A DNA stretch of 14,158 nucleotides from an uncultured Pseudomonadota bacterium (GTDB taxonomy: Bacteria > SAR324 > NAC60-12): assembly GCA_913056375.1 (NCBI GenBank), contig CAJXNF010000035.1:1-14158 (forward strand), written 5' to 3'. The notes beneath the pieces are model-generated. The model had not been told where the DNA came from and did no database searches. It was given only the letters and a program-made list of their open reading frames with translations. Below, piece after piece: positions 7,310-14,158 of this stretch; position 1 is the stretch's first letter, and every line of letters starts with the position of its first letter. Made by a program: the position numbers and the translations under genes.

Positions 7310-7747
7310 TCATGGGGTGAAAAAGAGATCCCGGTTGGTTTTTAGATAGCGTCGAACCGCCTCATGAATCTGTCGTGCGGCTCCCTGACAAGTCTTTGCG
7401 TAGGGAGGAGTGAAGCGGATGTTTTTTTGTTGAGTATTGCCGAAAACGTCACGTTCTAAAGAACTGTCCAAAACATAACAGGCCGAGCGAGTGGATTCCA
7501 ATTCATTGGCATTCTGCTGGACACAGAGATCCAGTAATTCCACTGCAGAATACGAAGGCAGTTGGAAAAAACCTTGAGCTTCCAGCAGAGAACTGAGTGC
7601 GTTGATTGCCGCTTGGACGCTCTGCAGACAGCTTAGTTCTGGATTGGAATTTTGTAGATCTCGAGCAGTTCGCAAATCATCATTGGACTGCTCCCACATC
7701 ACCTTTGCCCGTTGCAGACTCCGTGCTGATGGAGCAATTTTCTGCAT
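7310..7747 (-). CDS. Hypothetical helical protein, HEPN-like
   Basis: 145 aa, start supported by a strong AGGAG (7760-7756) 8 bases before the ATG. The N-terminal two thirds look all-helical and resemble a HEPN domain: MWEQSNDDLRTARDL (17-31), then a second helix LSCLQSVQAAINALSSLLEAQG (38-59, the 'C-x-Q-x-A..ALKALL' pattern), then a helix with LLDLC (71-75). The HEPN RNase motif R-x4-6-H is not evident; the nearest is RQIH (125-128), which is too short. If this is a HEPN protein, it probably binds rather than cuts RNA or nucleotides. No nucleotidyltransferase partner is adjacent; the only operon neighbour is the CoA-type Nudix gene 28 bases downstream. The gene call is firm, the family assignment tentative. 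Confidence 0.75.
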   Translation of the reverse strand: MQKIAPSARSLQRAKVMWEQSNDDLRTARDLQNSNPELSCLQSVQAAINALSSLLEAQGFFQLPSYSAVELLDLCVQQNANELESTRSACYVLDSSLERDVFGNTQQKNIRFTPPYAKTCQGAARQIHEAVRRYLKTNRDLFFTP

Positions 7748-7755
7748 GATTTGAT

Positions 7756-7760
7756 CTCCT
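7756..7760 (-). promoter_or_regulatory. Shine-Dalgarno of the HEPN-like gene
   Basis: AGGAG on the minus strand, 8 bases before the ATG at 7747. It stands out because most genes in this window have no clear Shine-Dalgarno sequence, and it fixes the start. Confidence 0.7.
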
Positions 7761-7844
7761 AATTTTTCTTTTCAGAATATCTTCCGGCAACGCAAAAGGC
7801 AATCAATGCTCTGGATTCAAAACCACTGGACAAGGTTTGGCAGG

Positions 7845-7850
7845 TATCAT
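7845..7850 (+). promoter_or_regulatory. Possible -10 box of the tRNA-Leu gene
   Basis: TATCAT (five of six matches to TATAAT) lies 17 bases before the tRNA 5' end. A TGGACA at 7827-7832 resembles a -35 box, but it is only 12 bases away, too short for a standard promoter. The pairing is therefore doubtful. Confidence 0.22.
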
Positions 7851-7867
7851 AACGTAGTGAGTTCAGT

Positions 7868-7952
7868 GCGAGTGTGGTGGAATTGGTAGACACGCCAGAT
7901 TTAGGATCTGGTGCAGCAATGCGTGGGGGTTCGAGTCCCTTCACTCGCACCA
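7868..7952 (+). tRNA. tRNA-Leu, anticodon UAG (CCA encoded)
   Basis: An 85-base class II tRNA. The acceptor stem GCGAGTG (7868-7874) pairs perfectly with CACTCGC (7942-7948), followed by discriminator A and a genome-encoded CCA. The D arm has a GTG/CAC stem around GAATTGGTAGA. The anticodon stem CCAGA/TCTGG encloses the loop TTTAGGA, giving anticodon TAG, which reads CUA and other CUN codons. The long variable arm holds a GCA/TGC mini-stem, as expected for Leu. The T loop is TTCGAGT on a GGGGG/CCCTT stem with two G-U pairs. No duplicated 3' tRNA end was seen elsewhere in the window, so there is no sign of integration here. Confidence 0.97.
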
Positions 7953-8203
7953 ATCTTGAGAATGGACTTAATTTGCTTCTTGAAAGCTGTTTACCGGAAT
8001 TTCGACAGATTTCCTGTTCTCTGGGATAATCTCAATCCTGCAAAAATCTACGAACCGCACCAGAAGAACACAATTGATCTAGCCTCTTCTGATCTCAAGT
8101 TACTCCAAACCTAGCCCTCATTCTTCAGAATCTCGCTTTCAGAGATCACCCCACGTTGAATAATTTTTCAAAAAAGACTTCAAAAAATAATCTATCTACT
8201 GGC

Positions 8204-8207
8204 GAGG
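8204..8207 (+). promoter_or_regulatory. Shine-Dalgarno GAGG that favours the GTG start of the pentapeptide gene
   Basis: GAGG ends 8 bases before the GTG at 8216. The other candidate start, a TTG at 8156, has no such site, so this element decides the start choice. Confidence 0.5.
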
Positions 8208-8215
8208 ATCCTCTA

Positions 8216-8995
8216 GTGAAACTGAGTACAGCGTCTTTTTTTGCGAGATTTGTTTGCTTGATTCCGATTATTTTGGTTGCCAGTCTGATCTATGCCTACG
8301 ATGAACTTGATCTTCAAAAATTGCTGACAACCCGCATCTGTAATGACTGTAACTTGATCCAAGCAAATCTTGATTCCAAAAATTTGAATGATGTGAGTTT
8401 GTTGGGAGCTAACTTGAGAGAAGCTAATTTAGTGAGTGCAAATCTGCGCGGAGCTGAACTCATTGGAGCAGACCTGACAGGCGCAGACTTGACCGGGGTG
8501 GATCTGACAGGCGCAGATCTAACTGGAGCTGATTTAACGGGTGTTACACTTTCAGGAGCAGATCTGACAGGCGCAACTTTGTGGATGAGTGTCCTCAGAA
8601 ATTCTGCAGTGCGAAATGCGACCTTCAATTATTCCAATCTAAAAGATTCTGATCTGACAGGTTCGAACCTGATTGAAGTTGAATTGGTTAGCGCCACTCT
8701 TAATAATGCTGAGTTGGAAGGGGCAAAAGTCTGGTATGCAAATTTTGAAAATGCTGACCTTGGTAGAGCCAATCTGATGGGTGCAGAAATTTATGAGTCC
8801 AATCTGATGGTCTCCAATTTAAAAAATGCAAAGCTTATCGGAGCCACCTTCTACCAATCTAACTTGAACGGTGCGGATTTGACGGGTACTACGCTTGATG
8901 AAGAAGCTTCACCTGCTCAGGGCCAATCAACTACAAGACTCTGCAATACGGTAATGCCTGATGGAGAGGTCACAAATAAGGATTGCGAAAGGTGA
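8216..8995 (+). CDS. Pentapeptide-repeat protein with N-terminal membrane anchor
   Basis: 259 aa from GTG at 8216; a TTG at 8156 would add 20 Lys/Asn-rich residues. No ATG exists before the repeats. A single hydrophobic helix (about 6-28) is followed by TRICNDCNLIQANL, a CxxC that caps the start of the repeats. Then come about 37 pentapeptides of the A(D/N)LxG type (about 46-230), which should fold into a right-handed four-sided beta helix. The protein closes with LCNTVMPDG and a final Cys pair. Orientation suggests the helix is an uncleaved anchor or signal peptide, with the solenoid outside the cytoplasm; this is inferred. Most such proteins have no known activity, and nothing here points to the gyrase-protecting Qnr type. 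It stands alone downstream of tRNA-Leu and is convergent to the deaminase gene. Confidence 0.9.
   Translation: MKLSTASFFARFVCLIPIILVASLIYAYDELDLQKLLTTRICNDCNLIQANLDSKNLNDVSLLGANLREANLVSANLRGAELIGADLTGADLTGVDLTGADLTGADLTGVTLSGADLTGATLWMSVLRNSAVRNATFNYSNLKDSDLTGSNLIEVELVSATLNNAELEGAKVWYANFENADLGRANLMGAEIYESNLMVSNLKNAKLIGATFYQSNLNGADLTGTTLDEEASPAQGQSTTRLCNTVMPDGEVTNKDCER
8471..8575 (+). repeat. 15-bp tandem repeats inside the pentapeptide-repeat gene
   Basis: Seven consecutive 15-base units encode DLTGA/DLTGV-type pentapeptides. The 12-mer CTGACAGGCGCA recurs exactly at 8474, 8504 and 8564. Spacings of 30 and 60 bases show near-identical DNA copies, not only protein-level similarity. A related copy (CTGACAG) occurs at 8654. 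The pattern suggests recent unit duplication or conversion within the solenoid. Confidence 0.8.
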
Positions 8996-9106
8996 TGGTT
9001 GTTTAAGGTTTTGCTGCCTGATGATTGTAGTTCTTGCTCAATTCAATCGGTGACTGCATAAACGTTAAGTAGATTTCTCAGCCCTAAACCCCTCGAGTCT
9101 GATCTT

Positions 9107-10393
9107 CTATCTGGACTGGGGAATAGGGTGACGTCGGTTCTTTATAGTAGGCCTTCCGGGTAAATTCATCGTTGCATCAGCCCTTGGCTGAGTACTCACC
9201 AGTTTCCCCTTCGAAATAACAGCCAACCGAGCTGGTCGCAAGCGGAGAGCATCAATCTGATCAGCGGCATCCAAAACCACCAGAGAAGCCTGCTTGCCTA
9301 CTTCAAGGCCATAGTGCTCAAGATGCATGATCTTGGCGTTCGTTTCGGTGACCATCGTGAAACATCGAGCCATTTCTTCAGGACTAGTCATCTGGGCAAC
9401 GTGCATGCCCATGAAGGCCACATCTAGCATATCTGCAGTGCCTAGCGCGTACCAAGGATCGCGTACGCAGTCTTGCCCCCACCCTACATCAATTCCCTGA
9501 GCCTGCATTTCACGCACACGGGTTAAGCCACGCCTTTTTGGAAAACTGTCGTGTCGGCCCTGAAGCGTGATGTTGATCAGTGGATTTGAAATTGCCTGAA
9601 GTTCAGCTTCAGCCATCAAAGGCAGCAGCTTGGACACATAATAATTATCCATTGAATGCATCGAAGTCAGGTGACTGCCCACTACTCTCCCCTGCAGGCC
9701 GAGAGCAGTGGTTTCCGCTGCGAGTGACTCCACATGGCGTGACATTGGATCGTCGCTCTCATCACAGTGCATGTCCACCAGCAGACCTCGATCGGCAGCG
9801 ATACGGCACAACTCCTGGACTGATCTTCGACCATCCTCCATCGTCCGTTCAAAATGAGGAATCCCTCCAACCACATCAAGGCCCATCTCCAAAGCTCGGA
9901 GTAAATTTTCTCGTCCATTTGGTGCTCGAAAAAAACCATCTTGTGGAAAGGCTACGAGTTGTAGATCCAAATATCCTTTCACTTGCTCACGTACTTCGAG
10001 CATTGCCTCAACGGTTCGCAGGTGATCGGCCGTGGTATCTACATGACTTCGGATAGCCAGTAAGCCCATGGAAACCGCCCAATCACAGTAGTCCAAGCCA
10101 CGATCTACCATCTCTTCAACGGTTGCTTCCTCAAGCAATTCTCCCCAGAGAGAAATGCCTTCCAACAATGTTCCAGATTTGTTCAGGCGTGGAGTTCCAT
10201 AGGACAAAGTGGCATCCATGTGAAAATGCGGATCCACGAAGGGAGGAGACACTAGGTCCCCCTGAGCTTCGATAAGTATTTCAGTTGGACTGTTTAGATC
10301 TTTCTCCATCGCCGAAATTTTTGTCCCTTCGATGCCAATATCCAGAACTCGACCATCTGGCAAGGTTCCTCCCTTCACAATGATGTCAAACAT
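9107..10393 (-). CDS. Cytosine deaminase-family amidohydrolase (CodA-like)
   Basis: 428 aa, like E. coli CodA (427 aa), and similar along its length. Metal and active-site residues by alignment to CodA are His56 and His58 (PHFH), Gln151, His209 and Glu212 (DMHCDE), His241 (SHLTSMHS) and Asp308. The segment SNPLINITLQGRHDSFPKRR is also nearly the CodA sequence. The E. coli GHDD motif (His312, Asp313, Asp314) reads GQDC here (306-309), so the metal-binding Asp is kept but both neighbours differ. The reaction is likely hydrolytic deamination of a pyrimidine, purine or related ring in the cytoplasm; cytosine and isoguanine are known CodA substrates. Start: TAATG overlap with the upstream permease plus AAGGAG 7 bases before. 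It is the last gene of a BMP-type nucleoside importer operon, which should supply its substrate. Confidence 0.9.
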   Translation of the reverse strand: MFDIIVKGGTLPDGRVLDIGIEGTKISAMEKDLNSPTEILIEAQGDLVSPPFVDPHFHMDATLSYGTPRLNKSGTLLEGISLWGELLEEATVEEMVDRGLDYCDWAVSMGLLAIRSHVDTTADHLRTVEAMLEVREQVKGYLDLQLVAFPQDGFFRAPNGRENLLRALEMGLDVVGGIPHFERTMEDGRRSVQELCRIAADRGLLVDMHCDESDDPMSRHVESLAAETTALGLQGRVVGSHLTSMHSMDNYYVSKLLPLMAEAELQAISNPLINITLQGRHDSFPKRRGLTRVREMQAQGIDVGWGQDCVRDPWYALGTADMLDVAFMGMHVAQMTSPEEMARCFTMVTETNAKIMHLEHYGLEVGKQASLVVLDAADQIDALRLRPARLAVISKGKLVSTQPRADATMNLPGRPTIKNRRHPIPQSR

Positions 10394-11337
10394 TAGCGCT
10401 CTCCTTTGTAAAAGGGTACCATCAATGCTGCTGGGACCTCTGCTTTCCGAGACATAACCACCAAAGCAGCGATGGACAAGAAATAGGGCATCATTAAGAA
10501 AATCTGATAGGGAATGTCTGCTCCGATGGTGCTCTGCTGAAGCCGAATCTGAAAGGCATCGAAAGCCGCAAACAGAATTGCTCCCAAGAAGGCTTTGTGA
10601 GGTTTCCAGGCGCCGAAGACAACGAGGGCAATGCAAACCCAACCTCGGCCATTGACCATCCCAAAAAAGAAACTATCAAAGGCCGAAAGAGTCAAAAAGG
10701 CACCCCCCAATGCCATTAGACCCGATCCAACCACTACGGCACCTATCCGTAACCCAAGCACAGATAGCCCCTGAGCTGCAACAGAAGATGGATTTTCTCC
10801 AACAGCCCTGAGTGCCAGACCCAGTGGAGTCCTATACAATACAAATGAAGTGATCAGTACTGTTGCAATAGCTAAATAAGTTAGGGGAGTCTGTTCAGCC
10901 AGGGCAGGCCCTAGGATTGGGATGTAAGCTAAAATGGCGACAGAGATAGGCTGGAAGGCCTCGATCTTTGGTGGAGAAGTTACCTCCGGTAAAGCCACTC
11001 GGTATGCATAATACGTCAGCGATGTTGCCAAAAGTGTGATTCCCAGACCCACCACATGCTGGGATAATCCCAAGCTGACGGTCATGCTCGCATGGAGTAA
11101 CCCTAAGAGCATTCCAACCACAAAGGCCAGGAGCACCCCACCCCAAAGACCCATGCCAATGTAAGCGCCAAACCAACCAACGAAGGCTCCAGCGACCATG
11201 ATTCCCTCGATACCAAGATTCAGAACGCCGGCCCGTTCACATATCAACTCTCCCATAGTTGCTAAAATTAATGGGCTAGCGATTCGGATCGCTGCAGTCC
11301 AGAAACTCGCAGTCAGAAAAATTTCTAATATCTCCAT
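10393..11337 (-). CDS. ABC transporter permease, BMP/nucleoside importer (YufQ/NupQ type)
   Basis: 314 aa, strongly hydrophobic with about eight to ten membrane helices. The family mark is near the N-terminus: CERAGVLNLGIEGIMVAGAF (33-52), typical of the second permease in BMP-type nucleoside importers, such as Bacillus NupQ, and of the wider branched-chain amino acid/ribose permease superfamily. A later LALRAVGENPSSVAAQGLSV segment is the cytoplasmic coupling loop that contacts the ATPase. It starts 3 bases after the first permease's stop and overlaps the deaminase start by one base, so the genes are co-transcribed. The imported ligand is probably a nucleoside or nucleobase, inferred from the family and the downstream deaminase. 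Confidence 0.93.
   Translation of the reverse strand: MEILEIFLTASFWTAAIRIASPLILATMGELICERAGVLNLGIEGIMVAGAFVGWFGAYIGMGLWGGVLLAFVVGMLLGLLHASMTVSLGLSQHVVGLGITLLATSLTYYAYRVALPEVTSPPKIEAFQPISVAILAYIPILGPALAEQTPLTYLAIATVLITSFVLYRTPLGLALRAVGENPSSVAAQGLSVLGLRIGAVVVGSGLMALGGAFLTLSAFDSFFFGMVNGRGWVCIALVVFGAWKPHKAFLGAILFAAFDAFQIRLQQSTIGADIPYQIFLMMPYFLSIAALVVMSRKAEVPAALMVPFYKGER
10401..10406 (-). promoter_or_regulatory. Shine-Dalgarno AAGGAG of the deaminase gene
   Basis: AAGGAG on the minus strand, inside the end of the permease gene and 7 bases before the ATG at 10393. It rules out the longer frame-extended start upstream, which would run deep into the permease gene. Confidence 0.75.
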
Positions 11338-11340
11338 GAA

Positions 11341-12390
11341 TTAATCCCGCATGATCCGGAACTTTGTCAGTAATACTGCAACTACCATTAAAAGTAGTGC
11401 AGTAGCGAGCATGATATCTGCGAGATAGGTGGGGACTCCGGCTGCTCGACTCATACTGTCAGCACCCACAAAAACACCCGCAACAAACAGAGCCGCCACG
11501 ACAACCCCCAGAGGATGTAGCAAGGCCAGCATGGCTACAATGATTCCGGAATAACCAAAGCCTGGTGACAGATCAAGAGTCAGGGTGCCCTTGAGGCCTG
11601 CTACTTCGGAGAACCCAGCTAGGGCAGCGAGCCCTCCTGAGAGCAGTGCTGTTTGCATCATGATTAAATTTACAGGCATTCCTGCATATCTTGCTGCCTC
11701 AGCGTTGTAGCCCACGGCCCTCATAGCGTAGCCAAAAGTAGTTTTGGTGTTCACGATCCAGATAACGAAAGCTGCTATTAAAGCAATCCCAAAACCCCAA
11801 TGCAATCGTAGCCCATCAACAATTCTTGGTAGACGGGCCTCTGCCAGCAAACGGGCGGACTTGGGCCAACCCATTCCCATTGGATCTTTGAGAGGGCCTT
11901 CCAGCAACAGAGAAACGAGTAGGAGAAAAATAAAATTGAGCAAGAGAGTAGTAACCACTTCATCCACACCTAACCTGGTTTTCAGGAGAGTAGGGATTAG
12001 AAGTAGCAACGCACCAGCTGACATGGAACAGATGATCATTGCGGGAATGAGTGCTGGGGAAGACCAGGCGAGGGCGCCTGTACCCATTAGTACGGCTACA
12101 ATGGCACCAGAGTATAGCTGTGCTTCGGCACCGATGTTCCATAATTTCGCTCGAAAAGCTACCGCAACGGCTAGTCCCGTGAAAATTAACGGTGTTGCAC
12201 GATTTAGAGTTTCCAGCAGGGCAAACTTGGAACCCACTGCACCTTTAATGATCAACCCCAAGACCGCGAAAGGATTTCCACCAGCAACCATCGCGAGAAA
12301 GGATGCGACAAAGACAGTAGCGATCAGGGCTAAAATCGGGGGTAGGAATCTTCTGGACAGGCTTGGATTTGGGATCGCTTCAAGGCGCAT
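11341..12390 (-). CDS. ABC transporter permease, BMP/nucleoside importer (YufP/NupP type)
   Basis: 349 aa from the ATG at 12390, which overlaps the ATPase gene by 11 bases. A longer frame starting at 12435 would overlap by 56 bases and adds residues without family character. The short cytoplasmic start (MRLEAIPNPSLSRR) leads into multiple membrane helices. The family motif FRAKLWNIGAEAQ (79-91) and the coupling-loop segment FGYAMRAVGYNAEAARYAGM mark it as the first permease of the BMP-type pair, which works as a heterodimer with the next gene product. GAGA about 8 bases upstream may act as a weak ribosome binding site. Nothing looks truncated. Confidence 0.93.
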   Translation of the reverse strand: MRLEAIPNPSLSRRFLPPILALIATVFVASFLAMVAGGNPFAVLGLIIKGAVGSKFALLETLNRATPLIFTGLAVAVAFRAKLWNIGAEAQLYSGAIVAVLMGTGALAWSSPALIPAMIICSMSAGALLLLIPTLLKTRLGVDEVVTTLLLNFIFLLLVSLLLEGPLKDPMGMGWPKSARLLAEARLPRIVDGLRLHWGFGIALIAAFVIWIVNTKTTFGYAMRAVGYNAEAARYAGMPVNLIMMQTALLSGGLAALAGFSEVAGLKGTLTLDLSPGFGYSGIIVAMLALLHPLGVVVAALFVAGVFVGADSMSRAAGVPTYLADIMLATALLLMVVAVLLTKFRIMRD

Positions 12391-13915
12391 GCAGAGTCTC
12401 TTGCTTGGCAAACGCAGCCCCAGACATCCAACCACCCAACTCAGTAGGTGTTACTTTGCCTCGTTGAAAAGGAGGGCTAACTCTGCCTGCCGAGGCGACA
12501 TGAATGATGTCTGACAATTGGAGGATCTCATCTAAATCTTCGGAGATTAATAAAATGGTCGCACCTTTTTGACGAGCTTCCAATAATTTCTTGTGGACGT
12601 AGTGGACAGCTCCAATATCCAAGCCGCGTGAGGGTTGATGGGCAAGGATCACTCGGGGGTCGTTCTGGAGCACACGCCCCAAAATGAGCTTTTGCATGTT
12701 CCCCCCTGAAAGCAAACGTATTCTCGTATCCGGACCAGGACAACGAACGTCGTATTGCCTGATGAGTTCCTGGGTAAAACCTTCTGCAGCTTGCCAATTG
12801 ACCCACCCATGACGAGCAAATGGCTGATCACGATATCTTTCAATGATGGAATTTTCCGTCAAGGAAAAATCAGCGATCGTCCCAGCATGATGTCGGTCTT
12901 CAGGAATCCTGGCGATACCACTGAGAACCGATTGGCGTGGAGACCACTGGTCTATTGGTTTCCCATCCAAATGCAGTTTCCCTTGAGAGGGAGTGATCAG
13001 TCCTGCAACCAAATCTGCAATTGATGTTTGACCGTTACCAGAGACACCAGCCAAACCAACAATTTCACCAGAGCAAAGCCTCATTGAAACATTCTTCAGG
13101 CCCTTTGAGTGATGCTGACTCTCCGTGGATACATTCAATAACTCCATTACTACGGGTCCGGAATCTCTTTCAGTAACGGCTGGAGGCCTGATCGGGTTGC
13201 CAACCATCAAAGCAGCAAGTTCATTTGGACTGGTTTCTCTGGTTTCTTTGGTCGCTATGAGTTTCCCATGACGAAGGATCGCCACTTTCTGGGCAATTTT
13301 CATTACCTCATGGAGTTTGTGGCTGATGAAGATGATAGATAGTCCTTGTTCTGTAGCTTCCGTTAGGGTCTTGAAAAGTGATTCGGTTTCTTGAGGAGTC
13401 AGGACAGCGGTTGGTTCATCAAGGATCAGGATCTTGGCTTGTCGGAACAAAGCTTTGAGAATCTCTACTCGTTGACGCTCTCCCACACTTAGAGCAGAGA
13501 CTTTCGCATCAGGATTGATCTTCAGGTGATACCGATTGGCAAGTTCGAGGAGTTGCTGGCGGGCTTGCTTGTATTGTAGCTTCCAGGACCAGAGAGAACT
13601 GGTCCCAAGAATGACGTTCTCAAGGACGGAGAGATTGTGCGCGAGAGTGAAATGTTGGTGAACCATTCCAACTCCGGCATCCAAAGCCGCACGGGCCATC
13701 CCTGGTGGAAGAGTTTTGCCGAAAACCTCCACTCTTCCAGAGTCGGCCGTGTATTGACCAAAAAGGATGTTCATCAAGGTGGTTTTGCCTGCACCATTCT
13801 CGCCCAGCAGCGCAAGTACCTCCCCCTTTTCCAAATTCAGGCTAACATTTTCATTCGCCTTGAGAGCGCCAAAATTCTTGGTGATCCCCTCAAGACGAAG
13901 AACGACTTCTCCCAC
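12380..13915 (-). CDS. ABC transporter ATP-binding protein, two-domain, BMP/nucleoside importer (YufO/NupO type)
   Basis: 511 aa with two fused nucleotide-binding domains, as in sugar and nucleoside importers. The first is canonical: Walker A GENGAGKT (38-45), Q-loop Gln87, signature LSVGE (142-146), Walker B ILILDEP (162-168) and switch His199. The second is degenerate as is usual in this family: Walker A GVSGNGQT (290-297) with Gln for Lys, signature LSGGN (402-406), and Walker B ILAHQP (423-428) lacking the Asp-Glu pair, so only one site should hydrolyse ATP well. It starts with GTG, 21 bases after the stop of the substrate-binding protein, without an obvious Shine-Dalgarno sequence. It would energise uptake through the two permeases encoded next. 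Confidence 0.95.
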   Translation of the reverse strand: MGEVVLRLEGITKNFGALKANENVSLNLEKGEVLALLGENGAGKTTLMNILFGQYTADSGRVEVFGKTLPPGMARAALDAGVGMVHQHFTLAHNLSVLENVILGTSSLWSWKLQYKQARQQLLELANRYHLKINPDAKVSALSVGERQRVEILKALFRQAKILILDEPTAVLTPQETESLFKTLTEATEQGLSIIFISHKLHEVMKIAQKVAILRHGKLIATKETRETSPNELAALMVGNPIRPPAVTERDSGPVVMELLNVSTESQHHSKGLKNVSMRLCSGEIVGLAGVSGNGQTSIADLVAGLITPSQGKLHLDGKPIDQWSPRQSVLSGIARIPEDRHHAGTIADFSLTENSIIERYRDQPFARHGWVNWQAAEGFTQELIRQYDVRCPGPDTRIRLLSGGNMQKLILGRVLQNDPRVILAHQPSRGLDIGAVHYVHKKLLEARQKGATILLISEDLDEILQLSDIIHVASAGRVSPPFQRGKVTPTELGGWMSGAAFAKQETLHAP

Positions 13916-13936
13916 TTTAGAGAGCTTTAAAGTGGA

Positions 13937-14158
13937 TCAGCTAGATTTTGGTTCGTCGTCATTGATCGTGACGGTGTAGCTACCGTTTTTGATCTCTGCT
14001 GTACGTTTTGCCACCATATCAACAGCCTTCTGTGGAATCTTTCCAGCGAAAGTGCCATATGGTGCGAGCGTACATCCTCCATGCTTCATGAACGAATAGA
14101 TGCCGTAATCCGCAGCTTTGAAATTCCCTGCTTGAACAGCAGCAACAGCAGCATCCAT
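13937..14158 (-). CDS. BMP-family ABC substrate-binding protein, C-terminal part (truncated by window edge)
   Basis: Only the last ~74 codons are in the window, and the frame is open to the right edge. The Met at the edge is internal. The segment YGIYSFMKHGGCTLAPYG followed by KIPQKAVDMVAKRTAEIKNG is the typical C-terminus of basic membrane protein (BMP/PnrA) family binding proteins, which capture nucleosides in the periplasm or at the membrane. The tail ends in acidic and Ser residues. Position directly upstream of the ATPase and two permeases completes an importer with a binding protein, a double ATPase and two permeases. The N-terminal signal peptide or lipobox lies outside the window. Confidence 0.9.
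   Translation of the reverse strand: MDAAVAAVQAGNFKAADYGIYSFMKHGGCTLAPYGTFAGKIPQKAVDMVAKRTAEIKNGSYTVTINDDEPKSS

Noticed and set aside
7868..7952. tRNA-Leu considered as an integration (att) site
   Set aside because: No integrase gene and no second copy of the tRNA 3' end was seen in the window.
7759..7953. Minus-strand ORF of 64 aa across the tRNA gene
   Set aside because: It runs antisense through tRNA-Leu; this kind of peptide is a common false prediction over tRNA-Leu genes.
7911..8114. Plus-strand ORF of 67 aa starting inside the tRNA, with an internal ATG at 7962
   Set aside because: It begins within the tRNA sequence, and the shorter 50-aa form has no convincing ribosome binding site or recognisable motif.
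8471..8575. Short regular repeats considered as a CRISPR-like array
   Set aside because: The period is 15 bases with no unique spacers and the repeats encode pentapeptides in frame.
8314..8628. Minus-strand repetitive ORF (SAPVRSAP-type) opposite the pentapeptide gene
   Set aside because: Its repeats are the mirror of the 15-bp pentapeptide DNA repeats; no independent evidence for a gene.
9580..10056. Plus-strand ORF of 158 aa opposite the deaminase
   Set aside because: Antisense shadow of a conserved enzyme gene with no recognisable features.
10394..10642. 83-codon N-terminal extension of the deaminase frame
   Set aside because: It overlaps the permease gene and has no deaminase character; the TAATG junction with AAGGAG gives a clear start at 10393.
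11744..12514. Plus-strand ORF of 256 aa opposite the permease gene
   Set aside because: It is antisense to a gene with clear family motifs and its translation is Ser/Arg/Pro-rich without any domain; a shadow frame.

Overview
The window reads as a compact, gene-dense chromosomal segment from a Gram-negative bacterium. Supporting signs are a BatD-type periplasmic protein, a probable Tat lipoprotein, a BMP-type ABC importer and a CCA-encoding tRNA-Leu. No plasmid, phage, insertion sequence, CRISPR array or rRNA was seen. Gene content and moderate base composition would suit a marine proteobacterium-like lineage such as SAR324, but that placement is a guess.

Left region (1-1476, + strand): the C-terminal end of a HAD hydrolase, cut by the window edge, then a complete agmatine deiminase (aguA). 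aguA converges on the next block so tightly that the two stop codons abut.

Bat block (6364 to 1477, - strand): a tightly packed four-gene operon read right to left. It encodes a fused BatB/BatC-like protein (vWA domain, TPR and Q/E/S-rich tail), BatD, an isoprenylcysteine methyltransferase-family (ICMT) membrane protein that starts inside the batD stop codon (ATGA), and a FecR-domain probable lipoprotein. No MoxR ATPase or DUF58 gene lies next to it in the window. This unusual membrane/periplasmic module is the most interesting part of the segment.

Middle (6471-8995): a possible 59-aa ORF (+), then on the - strand a HEPN-like helical protein followed by a NudL-type CoA pyrophosphatase. A tRNA-Leu(UAG) gene (+) follows, then a pentapeptide-repeat protein (+) with one membrane helix.

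Right region (14158 to 9107, - strand): a BMP-family nucleoside ABC importer operon, comprising the substrate-binding protein (C-terminus only), a two-domain ATPase and two permeases. It ends in a cytosine-deaminase-family (CodA-like) amidohydrolase coupled to the last permease by TAATG. Together these genes probably import a nucleoside or nucleobase and deaminate it. The deaminase carries Gln and Cys at two positions where E. coli CodA has His312 and Asp314, so its substrate may not be cytosine.

No stretch over 300 bases lacks a gene. The larger gaps (7748-7867, 7953-8215, 8996-9106) show no convincing terminator hairpin or further gene.
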